A stretch of DNA of 64,000 nucleotides, from positions 106,127 through 170,126 of the forward strand of contig JAAYVF010000006.1 of NCBI GenBank assembly GCA_012517325.1, in the 5' to 3' direction. A program made the position numbers and the translations under genes. The notes beneath the pieces were generated by a model that searched no databases, was not told the origin of the DNA, and saw only the letters and a program-made list of their open reading frames with translations. Below, one piece after another: positions 48,036 through 56,240 of the stretch; position 1 is the first letter of the stretch, and every line of letters starts with the position of its first letter. The DNA comes from Myxococcales bacterium (GTDB lineage: Bacteria > Lernaellota > Lernaellaia > Lernaellales > Lernaellaceae).

Positions 48036-49541
48036 ATGAAAATAACGGGGGCAGAAAAGGTCGCAAAGGTGCAGGTTTCTTCGCGGGCCGTATTGTGGGC
48101 GGTGGGCTGTTTATGCCTGTTGTTCGCGCTGTTTCCGCCCGCCACGCCGGCCGCCGCCGAGTCCGTCCACGGAAAATTCTGGATCGATCAAGGGCAGCAG
48201 ATGCTGCATGTCTGGGGCACGCCCTATGAAATGGGCTACGCGCACGGTTATTTCCTCGGCCCCCAAATCCTGGAACTGATGTCCGTCTATACATTTCCGC
48301 CGGAAGGCTTCGGCACCTGGCTGTACGACCTGGCGCGCTCGTTCATTTGCAACACGTTCGATTTCACCGACCCGGAATTGATGGACGAAGTGCGCGGCAT
48401 GCTCGACGGCATGATCGCCGGCGGCGTCGAATCCTACGTGGAGGTGCTGGGCCGCGAACTCGATGTGCTGGACCTGCTCACATTCAACGGCCTGAACGAC
48501 ATCAACGCGCTGCGTTGCGCCTCGCTGATCGGCTGGGGCGACGCGACGCTCGCCGACCCCGAACTGAACGGCCAACCGGCCTTCGTGCACAACTCCGATT
48601 TCGGCGACGAAACCCGGGAAGCGCCGTTTCTGATCGCTCAACGGTCGCTGGTCATTTCCTACACGCCCAGCGATCCCGAGCGACAGCGCTTCCTCACGAT
48701 CGGCAATCCCGGTACACTCGGCGCGGCGGTGGCGCTCAACGAGAGCGGCGTGGCGGTGGGGCTCAATCTGGGGATGGCCCTGAACCACAATCCCGACCCC
48801 GATCTGGACCCGAAACCCACGCTAGAAGGTTGGACTTCTCGTCAGGCGCTGAGTCGCCGCGACGCCGACGGCGACGGAGCTTACACGATCGAGGATTATT
48901 TCCTTTTACTCGAAAACACCTATCAATTCGGCTCCACGATCAATCACGTCATCGGCCCGCGCGCCGCGAGCGATCCGCCCGCCGCGGCGCTGGAAATCAG
49001 CAACACCGCCCGGAGCATGCGTTACCCGGCGGACGATCCCAATCTGGCCCCCGATATTTTCATGATCCTCAATTGGGAAGACGTGCTGGTGCCGGAACGC
49101 AACGAACACAACGAGGAACGCTATCAGATCGCGATCGACGCCATTTTGAACACTTACCAGCGGAATCTGACGCTGGCCAATTTATGGGATTTTCTTTACC
49201 TGATGCAGGTCGACAACACGGGATGCAAGACGATGCAGTCGATGGTGATCCTGCCGGAAACCGGACGGTTCGCGCTGGCGATCTCCGATGTGGACTCGCT
49301 GGCGCCTTCCAAAGAACCGGTCTGGCACGATTTCGCCGAATTGTTCCCGCCGTATGCCGTCTCGCCGTCTCCGGCCGCCGCTTGGATCGATTTGCATCCG
49401 GACGACGATGACAATGACGGGGATGACGATACCGTCGGCGACGACGATTCCGCGGGAAACGGAACCGACGACGATACGCCTGGCAATCCCGCCCCCGATG
49501 ACGATGAGGACGACCAGGATGACAGAGGAGGGTGCATCTGA
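48036..49541 (+). CDS. secreted C45-family (acyl-CoA:6-APA acyltransferase-like) hydrolase with Asp-rich tail
   Basis: 501 residues from the ATG at 48036 with an AAGGGA site. A signal peptide ends near 42. The body is a C45-type N-terminal-nucleophile protein related to acyl-CoA:6-aminopenicillanate acyltransferase and phospholipase-B-like proteins; the self-cleavage cysteine is probably Cys161 in LRCASLIGWGD. HVWGTPYEMGYAHG is the usual family start. From about 450 the tail is a low-complexity run of Asp, Asn and Gly ending GGCI. It abuts radical SAM paralogue 3 with no gap. An amide- or ester-acting enzyme at the cell surface is likely. Confidence 0.82.
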   Translation: MKITGAEKVAKVQVSSRAVLWAVGCLCLLFALFPPATPAAAESVHGKFWIDQGQQMLHVWGTPYEMGYAHGYFLGPQILELMSVYTFPPEGFGTWLYDLARSFICNTFDFTDPELMDEVRGMLDGMIAGGVESYVEVLGRELDVLDLLTFNGLNDINALRCASLIGWGDATLADPELNGQPAFVHNSDFGDETREAPFLIAQRSLVISYTPSDPERQRFLTIGNPGTLGAAVALNESGVAVGLNLGMALNHNPDPDLDPKPTLEGWTSRQALSRRDADGDGAYTIEDYFLLLENTYQFGSTINHVIGPRAASDPPAAALEISNTARSMRYPADDPNLAPDIFMILNWEDVLVPERNEHNEERYQIAIDAILNTYQRNLTLANLWDFLYLMQVDNTGCKTMQSMVILPETGRFALAISDVDSLAPSKEPVWHDFAELFPPYAVSPSPAAAWIDLHPDDDDNDGDDDTVGDDDSAGNGTDDDTPGNPAPDDDEDDQDDRGGCI

Positions 49542-50870
49542 ATGAAGAAGAAAATGTTGCTGGTGTTGCCGAGCCATTATCAGCGCGACGGCAGTCTGAT
49601 CACGGTGAAAAAAGCCTCGTTGAATTTGAATCTGAGCCTGCCGACGCTGGCCGGATTGACGCCGGCGGATCGCTTCGAGATGCGTATTCTCAACGACTAC
49701 GTGCATCCCGTCGATCCCGATACCGAGGCCGACCTGGTGGCGATCACCACGCTGACCACCACCGCGCAACGCGCCTACGATCTGGCCGATCAGTTCCGCG
49801 CCCGCGGCAAGACGGTCGTGCTGGGCGGCTATCACGTCTGGGCTTTTCCGGAGGAAGCGGCGCATCACGCCGACGCGATCGCGGTCGGCGAGGCCGAGGA
49901 TATCTGGCCGCAGATCGCCGACGACTATCTGGCCGGCCGGTTGCGCGACCGCTATATCGCGCCGGGGCCGGCCGAACTGGCCGGGCGGCCCGCGCCGCGT
50001 TACGACCTGGTGAACATCAAGGATTACAAGGTCGAGGTCTATCCGGTGGAATCCAGCCGCGGCTGCCCGTTCCATTGCGATTATTGCGCCGTCACCGCGT
50101 TTCACGGCGGACGGCACCGGTTGCGGCCGCTCGCGGAGGTGCTGCGCAACATCCAGGCGACCGGCAGCCGTTACATCGCCTTTACCGACGACAACATCGT
50201 GGCGGACAAGGACTATGCGCGCGAGCTGTTCAAGGCCCTGATCCCGCTGAAAATCCGCTGGATGGCGCAAAGCACCATGCTGCTGGCCGACGACACCGAT
50301 TTGATCCGGCTGGCGGCGGAAAGCGGCCTGCGCTTCGCGTGGATCGGCGTCGAATCGATCAGCCCGCGCGCGCTCAGCGAGGTACACCGCAAAATCAATC
50401 AGGTGCAGGAGTTCGAACGCCGAATCGCCGAGTTCAACGCCAACGGCATCCTGGTCGGCGCGAACATCATCTTCGGCTTCGATCAGGACACGAAGGAAAC
50501 GTTCCGCGAAACCTACGACTTTCTCATTCGCAACAAGGTCTTTCCGTTCCTCTACATCCTCACGCCGGTGCCGGGCACGAAGGTCTACCAGCGCATGAAG
50601 GAGGACGGCCGCCTGCTGACCACCGACTGGTCGCGCTATACCGGTTACGAGACGGTTTATCGGCCGGTCAATTTCACGCCGGAGGAATTGGATGACTTGT
50701 ATTTCAGCACGCTCGCCGACCTGTTCACCTTCAAGAACAACGTGCACCGCAGCGCGGCGAAAGTCCGCTTGCGCAACCTGAAAGAGGATTTTTTCATTCA
50801 GTTGGGCGCGTTCGTGGTCGGCAGCCAGGTCGGCTACGCCGCTCGCCATCGCATCCCGGACTACTGGTAG
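49542..50870 (+). CDS. radical SAM protein with cobalamin-type N-terminal domain (paralogue 3)
   Basis: 442 residues starting on the base after the C45 hydrolase stop. Cluster cysteines are C175, C179 and C182 in RGCPFHCDYC. The N-terminal fold has GGYHVWAFPEEA and ADAIAVGEAED; the barrel has FTDDNIVADKDYA; the end has DWSRYTGYETVYRPVNF. It is very like paralogue 4 across the middle (both have ALIPLKI and LADD), pointing to local duplication. Coupling to a secreted hydrolase suggests a shared lipid or peptide substrate. Confidence 0.85.
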   Translation: MKKKMLLVLPSHYQRDGSLITVKKASLNLNLSLPTLAGLTPADRFEMRILNDYVHPVDPDTEADLVAITTLTTTAQRAYDLADQFRARGKTVVLGGYHVWAFPEEAAHHADAIAVGEAEDIWPQIADDYLAGRLRDRYIAPGPAELAGRPAPRYDLVNIKDYKVEVYPVESSRGCPFHCDYCAVTAFHGGRHRLRPLAEVLRNIQATGSRYIAFTDDNIVADKDYARELFKALIPLKIRWMAQSTMLLADDTDLIRLAAESGLRFAWIGVESISPRALSEVHRKINQVQEFERRIAEFNANGILVGANIIFGFDQDTKETFRETYDFLIRNKVFPFLYILTPVPGTKVYQRMKEDGRLLTTDWSRYTGYETVYRPVNFTPEELDDLYFSTLADLFTFKNNVHRSAAKVRLRNLKEDFFIQLGAFVVGSQVGYAARHRIPDYW

Positions 50871-50879
50871 AGCGCGGCA

Positions 50880-52199
50880 TTAAAAATAGGGCAGAATCCC
50901 GCGCTGCAGGTTGTAGCGCACGGCCAGGCTGTTGATCGCCACCGCCACTTGGGTCATGAACGAACCCCACGGACGTTTGATTGACAAGCCGTGATAGAAG
51001 CGCCGGGCGATGAACGGCAGGTCGTAGCACTTCCGGTAGAAATCCATGAACTGGCGGTCGAGTTCCGGGGGTGTGAAGCCCTTCGGCCGAAAGACGGTCT
51101 GGTAGGACGTGTAGCGCCAATAATCCTTGTGGAGCAGGCGGCCGTCCTTTTCCATGCGGTCGTACAGCCGCGTGCCGGGATACGGCGTGAGAATGTACGG
51201 GTTGACCATGAAGCAATTGCGCCGCACGAAATCGAAGGTCCGCGTAAAGGTCTCCGGCGTGTCGTTGTCGAAGCCGAACATCAGGTTCGTGCAGACCGTG
51301 ATGCCGTATTTTTTGAAGAGCTTCGTCTTGGCGACGTACTCGTCCACCTGATTGACATTCTTCTTGCCGACCGCTTCCAGGTTTTGCTTGTCCAGCGTCT
51401 CGATGCCGATCACGGCATAGCGATAGCCGCTGCGCGCCGCAAGAGCCAGCACCCGCTCGTCGTCGGCCAGGCGGATCGACACTTGGCTCATCCAGAAGAT
51501 TTTCAACGGGATCAGGGCGGAGTACAGCTCCGCGGAGTATTCCAGCTTACCGGCGATGTTGTCGTCGACGAAGCCGATGAACCGGCTGCCGGACGCCCGG
51601 ATGTCGCGCGCGACCTCATCGACCGGTCGGAAGCGGTACTTGTGGCCGTAAAACGTGGTGACCGAGCAGTAGTCGCAATTGTAAGGACAACCGCGCGTGC
51701 TCTCGGCCGGAAAGACGTTGTTGAGGTATTTTTTCTGATCGATCAGATCGTAGCGCGGCACCGGCTGGTTTTTCATGTCGCACAGGCGGTCGGCCTGATA
51801 GACCGGCTGCAAGCGGCCGTGGCGGGCGTCGTCCAGCAGGCGTTCCCAAACCAGTTCGGCCTCGCCGACCACCACGGAATCGGCGTGGCGGCGGGTTTCC
51901 TCGGTGAACAGCGTGGGGTGAAAGCCGCCCAGCACGACCTTCTTGCCGTTTTCGCGGAAACGCCGGGCGATTTCGTATCCGCGTTGCGAATGCAGCGTCG
52001 TCAGCGTGATGCCGACCAAATCGTAATCTCCTTGATAGTCGATTTCGTCGGTGTACTCGTTGGCGATTTCGATCTGCCAGTCGCGCGGCGTCATGCCGGC
52101 GAGCAGGTAGACGGACAGGGGGATCAAAAACGCTTTTTTTCGGCGGAGCGGCGTTCCATCGTCCTGCAATTGCGCCGCGCTGACCAAGAGCAGTTTCAT
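50880..52199 (-). CDS. radical SAM protein with cobalamin-type N-terminal domain (paralogue 4)
   Basis: 439 residues from the ATG at 52199 with a GGGGAGAG site. Cluster cysteines are C171, C175 and C178 in RGCPYNCDYC. GGFHPTLFTEET and HADSVVVGEAELVW form the N-terminal fold; GFVDDNIAGKLEYS is in the barrel; DYWRYTSYQTVFRPKGF is near the end. It is convergent with paralogue 3, nine bases apart. The missing cobalamin histidine is shared with the other three copies. Confidence 0.85.
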   Translation of the reverse strand: MKLLLVSAAQLQDDGTPLRRKKAFLIPLSVYLLAGMTPRDWQIEIANEYTDEIDYQGDYDLVGITLTTLHSQRGYEIARRFRENGKKVVLGGFHPTLFTEETRRHADSVVVGEAELVWERLLDDARHGRLQPVYQADRLCDMKNQPVPRYDLIDQKKYLNNVFPAESTRGCPYNCDYCSVTTFYGHKYRFRPVDEVARDIRASGSRFIGFVDDNIAGKLEYSAELYSALIPLKIFWMSQVSIRLADDERVLALAARSGYRYAVIGIETLDKQNLEAVGKKNVNQVDEYVAKTKLFKKYGITVCTNLMFGFDNDTPETFTRTFDFVRRNCFMVNPYILTPYPGTRLYDRMEKDGRLLHKDYWRYTSYQTVFRPKGFTPPELDRQFMDFYRKCYDLPFIARRFYHGLSIKRPWGSFMTQVAVAINSLAVRYNLQRGILPYF

Positions 52200-52302
52200 C
52201 GATGCTCTCCCCATGCGATTGAAATGCATTGTCGTAAAGATAACAGAAATCGCCCCGCGGGTATAGGCGAAAGAGGCCTGTGGCGGTAGGACGAAGGGCC
52301 GT

Positions 52303-53700
52303 TTATTTGCCGACGGCCCGCTCCAACCGGGCGTGCGAGAGGTTCAGGTTGTAAAGGCTTTGCGCCAGGCCCAACCGGGCCAGGGTGACGCGGTTGCGGG
52401 CGTCGGTCATTTCCAATCGGGTGCCCAGGCCGTTGTCGAAGCGGATCGCCGACAGTTTGTAGGCCTGTTCGGCCACTTCGAGCGATTTGCGACTGGCGTC
52501 CACGATGCCTTCCTGGACCTTGGTTTCGTCGAACAGGCGGGAAATTTCCAAATCGATCGCGCGCGCGGTCTGCTGGTACTGCAATTTGGCGGTGCCGCGC
52601 TTGGCGGCCATTTGCTTCATCTGCCCGTAGGAGCGCAGGCCATCGAACAGCGGCACGTGCAGCGAGACGCCGAAGGAGAGCGTCGGCAGCATCTGGTCGT
52701 CGGGGTTTTCCGGATAAATCTGCTTGTCGGTGCCCCCCGAATAGGCGTAGGTGCCGTTGGCCTTCAGCGTGGGAAAGTACATCGCGCGGGAGATCTTGTA
52801 GGAGTAGTCGTACATTTCCTCTTGCAGTTGCAGGGCGCGCAGTTCCGCCCGCTGAATCTTGGCTTCGTTGAGCAGGGCGCCCTTCGTCGCGTCCAGCGTC
52901 CGGTAACTCAATTCGCCGGTGATTTCCACCTCGCGATCCAGCGGTTCGCCGATTGTGAAGAGCAGCGCCTGCAGGGCGGTCTGATATTGGCTTTGCGCCC
53001 GCAATAATTCCGGTTTGGCCGCCGCCAATTCGGATTCCACGAGGAGCAGATCGAATTTGCTCAATACGCCTTGCTGGGTTTTCGCGGCGGTGACGTCATA
53101 GGTTTCCTGGGTCAGTTGCAGATTCGATTCGGCGACCTTGACCGCTTCCCGCGCGAACAGGACGCCGAGGTAGGATTCTTTCGTCTGCGCGACCAGATCC
53201 TGCTGGGTGATCTGTTTTTGCTGTTTGGCCAGGTCGGTGTAGACGCCACCCAGGCGGATCGCGTTGGTCACCTTGCCGAAGGTGAACAGGTTTTGCTCGG
53301 CGACCAGCCGGAAATCCCATTCGTGACTGTTGTAGAAATAGGATTTCGTCGGCGAAAGCGGCGGCGCGTTGAATTGCGCGAGGATCGGGTTGAGGAAGGT
53401 CATGTCCACCATCGTGTACGGCCGTTCCAGATAGCGGGTGTAGCTTGCGTTGCCGCTGATTTGCGGGAAGGCGTCGGCGGCGTAATAGGTGTAAGAGCCT
53501 TCCGCCTCGTCGATGGCCTGGTCGGCGATGCGCATCTGCTCGTTGTGGGCGAGGGCCAACTCAATCGCCTTTTCCATGCTGAGCTTGACGATCGCGGCCG
53601 TCGGCGGCTGGTCGTTGTTCTTCGCCTCTTGCGCCCGGCCGGATTGGGGCAGGATCAAAGCGTTCAGAATAATCAGCGAAAGCAGAATCGTTTTGCGCAT
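52303..53700 (-). CDS. TolC-family outer-membrane efflux protein
   Basis: 465 residues with a signal peptide (cleaved after GRA, about residue 23). Two OEP repeats of long helices and beta strands follow, with the usual coiled-coil segments (ITQQDLVAQTKESYLGVL; VAEQAYKLSAIRFDNGLG). It forms the outer-membrane duct of efflux or type I secretion systems. No inner-membrane pump or adaptor gene is adjacent, so the partner is elsewhere. Confidence 0.92.
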   Translation of the reverse strand: MRKTILLSLIILNALILPQSGRAQEAKNNDQPPTAAIVKLSMEKAIELALAHNEQMRIADQAIDEAEGSYTYYAADAFPQISGNASYTRYLERPYTMVDMTFLNPILAQFNAPPLSPTKSYFYNSHEWDFRLVAEQNLFTFGKVTNAIRLGGVYTDLAKQQKQITQQDLVAQTKESYLGVLFAREAVKVAESNLQLTQETYDVTAAKTQQGVLSKFDLLLVESELAAAKPELLRAQSQYQTALQALLFTIGEPLDREVEITGELSYRTLDATKGALLNEAKIQRAELRALQLQEEMYDYSYKISRAMYFPTLKANGTYAYSGGTDKQIYPENPDDQMLPTLSFGVSLHVPLFDGLRSYGQMKQMAAKRGTAKLQYQQTARAIDLEISRLFDETKVQEGIVDASRKSLEVAEQAYKLSAIRFDNGLGTRLEMTDARNRVTLARLGLAQSLYNLNLSHARLERAVGK

Positions 53701-53737
53701 GAAAATATCCTCATCACCCGGTGCATCGGTTGGATAG

Positions 53738-53765
53738 ACAATAATCGCTTGCGGGGGCGAGTCAA
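53738..53765 (-). promoter_or_regulatory. sigma-70-like promoter of the TolC-like gene
   Basis: On the minus strand TTGACT (53765-53760) and TATTGT (53743-53738) are 16 bases apart, 37 bases upstream of the ATG. Confidence 0.5.
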
Positions 53766-53792
53766 GAAGGGAAATGACGGCCGGCGACGATT

Positions 53793-56240
53793 CTACTTTC
53801 CGGCCAATAACGGGTTGCTCGGCGGCGGCGCGATGCCGGAACAGAGCCAGGGCCCGCCCGTGGTTCGACAGGCGATTGCGCCGTCGCGGTCAGTGCGCCA
53901 GAGCCGGACGCCGGCGGCCGTCCACTGCGCGACCACCTCCGGGTTGGGAAGTTTGTAGGGATTCTGAAACCCGACCGGCAGCAACGCGTCGCCGGCTCCG
54001 AGGCGTTCGATCAGTTCGGGAACAAGGCTGGTCAGCGAGCCGTGGTGCGGCACCTGGACGACCTCGGCCCGGAGGTCGCGCCCGGTGGCCAGGAGCGCGG
54101 TTTCGGCCTCCCGCGCCATGTCGGCGAGGATCAACGCGGAACGATCACGCCAGCGGACGCGAAAGGCCAGGGAACGATCGTTCAGGTCCCAATTTGGTGG
54201 CGCGTCCGGCGGCGGGTTCAGGATTTCCAGAGTCAGCGGACCGAGCGCGACGGGCGTGGGATCGGCCTGGCGCTCGACGACCGGGAGGCCCCTGGCGCGC
54301 GCTTGATCGATGGCCAATAAATAGGGCCCCGTGTCGCGATAAGCCCGGTCCAAGGGCAGAACCCAGATTTCACCGATGGGGATTTTCTCCAATAACGGCA
54401 GTAGGCCCCGAAAATGATCCGGATGTGGGTGGGTGAAGATCAGCAGGTCGATCCGGCGCAACCGGTTGGCCGACAGAAACGACCGCACCGTCTGACCGCG
54501 CGGTTCGACGCCGCCGTCCACCAGAATGGTTTTTCCCTCGGGACCGCGAACCAGAATCGACATACCCTGGCCGACGTCCAACATCGTAAACGTCAATTCC
54601 TGGCGCTGCTCGCGGTACCGGCTCTGCAACGGCGGAATCGCGATCAACAAGCCGAGCGCGACCAGCGCCGCCGCTCTCGCCCGCCGGTCGCCGAGTAGCG
54701 GCACGGTGAAAATCAACAGGAAAAAGGCGGCCATTTCCAACCAGGTCGGCCGGCCGAGAAACCACATACGGCAGCCGAGGCGTTCGAACAGCAAGCCCAT
54801 GCCGTAAACCTGATCGGCCGCGTACCAGGCCGCCGTCCAGAGCCAATGCGCGACGGCCGGATGAATGAAAACGAACAGGGCGCCCAGCAGGCACAGCGGC
54901 ACGACGAACAGGCCGTAGATGGGAATCGCCGCCAGGTTGGCCACCAAGGCGACCGGCGAGATTTCGCCGAAGTGCCACAAGCAGATCGGCACCGTGGCGA
55001 GATACGCGGCGGCGGACAGAAAAAAGCTGGTCACCAGACCGGTGCGCAGCCGGTCGACCCACGGCGTGGCCGTCAACCGGTCCAGGTCCGCCCGTTGTTT
55101 GAGGATCAGCATGGGAAGCCGGCGCCAGTGAATCATCCCCCAGATCGAGGCGAAACTGAGCTGAAAGCCGACCTGCCACAGCGCTTCGGGAAAACAGAGC
55201 AACGTCAAAATGAATGCGGCAGCTAGGGAGTTGAGGGGATCGCGCCGCCTTCCGAGAAAAATGGAAAACAGCAGGATCAGAAACATGACGCTCGCCCGCC
55301 AAATGGTGGTCGCGCCGCCGGCGACGATCGTGTAGCCCACCACCGCCGGGGACGCGATCAGCGCCGCCAGTCGCGGCACGTTGAACCGCAGGCCGAAGGC
55401 GGGAAAGCGGCTGAAGAGATACCAGAATAACGTGAACAGCATTCCCGCGATGGCCGTGATGTGCGTGCCCGAGATGACCAGCAGGTGCCCTACGCCGAGC
55501 AGCGAGTAGGCGGCCTGGATGTTCGGGTCGATCAGCGATTGTTCGCCCAGGACCATCGCTTCCGCCAGCCAGCCCCGGTTGTCCGGTTCGGTGTCGGCCC
55601 GTTGGCGAATGCGCGTGCGGATCGCCTCGAGGAAATCAAATGATCGGCGATCGCTCGGGTTGATTTTGTCCAGGCGGTCGCCGTCGAAAACGCGCCCGTG
55701 GACGTAAAGCCGCTCCCCCGCGGCTGTCCAGTCGCGATCGTCGACGCCGGGGGTGCGCGGCGAGGCGATGTACTCGATCTCGGTTGCGAAGCGAACGGGG
55801 TCGTTTTTCGCGACCGGGGGCAGATTGCGGCCGACCAACACCTTCATTTTTCCGGTGGCGCGCGTCCACCGATCCTTCTGGGGGGCGATTTTCGTCAGGC
55901 GCACGATCAGGGCTCCGCCGCCATCGCGATAGCGGGTGGGCGATTCCTCGACGATCCCCTCCATTTCCATCCGGCCGCCATGAACCCAATGCGAGACATG
56001 ATTCGCGGGCGGTGCCGGAGCCACGATCGCGTGAATGCGCAACAGCCCCGCGGCGAACAGGCCCAGGGTGAGGGCGACATTGCGCCAAAAAAGCTTTTGC
56101 CGGAGTTGGGCGGCGGGTATGCCGAAAGCGGCCAGGGCGAGGAGCAACAGCGCCGGAGTCACGGGCGGGTCGAGCCATCGTCCGACGAGGAGGCCGGCGG
56201 CGAGCGCCATCGCCCCGGCGACGAGCGGTCGTCTAATCAT
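53793..56240 (-). CDS. comEC: DNA uptake channel protein ComEC/Rec2
   Basis: 815 residues from the ATG at 56240; the frame upstream lies inside uvrC. It has the three-part ComEC layout: an N-terminal membrane and OB-like region, the competence domain with many membrane helices (VGHLLVISGTHITAIAG), and a C-terminal metallo-beta-lactamase-like domain (FTHPHPDHFRGL, HHGSLTSL). It carries single-stranded DNA across the inner membrane. It overlaps the end of uvrC by eight bases, so uptake and excision repair are coupled. Confidence 0.92.
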   Translation of the reverse strand: MIRRPLVAGAMALAAGLLVGRWLDPPVTPALLLLALAAFGIPAAQLRQKLFWRNVALTLGLFAAGLLRIHAIVAPAPPANHVSHWVHGGRMEMEGIVEESPTRYRDGGGALIVRLTKIAPQKDRWTRATGKMKVLVGRNLPPVAKNDPVRFATEIEYIASPRTPGVDDRDWTAAGERLYVHGRVFDGDRLDKINPSDRRSFDFLEAIRTRIRQRADTEPDNRGWLAEAMVLGEQSLIDPNIQAAYSLLGVGHLLVISGTHITAIAGMLFTLFWYLFSRFPAFGLRFNVPRLAALIASPAVVGYTIVAGGATTIWRASVMFLILLFSIFLGRRRDPLNSLAAAFILTLLCFPEALWQVGFQLSFASIWGMIHWRRLPMLILKQRADLDRLTATPWVDRLRTGLVTSFFLSAAAYLATVPICLWHFGEISPVALVANLAAIPIYGLFVVPLCLLGALFVFIHPAVAHWLWTAAWYAADQVYGMGLLFERLGCRMWFLGRPTWLEMAAFFLLIFTVPLLGDRRARAAALVALGLLIAIPPLQSRYREQRQELTFTMLDVGQGMSILVRGPEGKTILVDGGVEPRGQTVRSFLSANRLRRIDLLIFTHPHPDHFRGLLPLLEKIPIGEIWVLPLDRAYRDTGPYLLAIDQARARGLPVVERQADPTPVALGPLTLEILNPPPDAPPNWDLNDRSLAFRVRWRDRSALILADMAREAETALLATGRDLRAEVVQVPHHGSLTSLVPELIERLGAGDALLPVGFQNPYKLPNPEVVAQWTAAGVRLWRTDRDGAIACRTTGGPWLCSGIAPPPSNPLLAGK

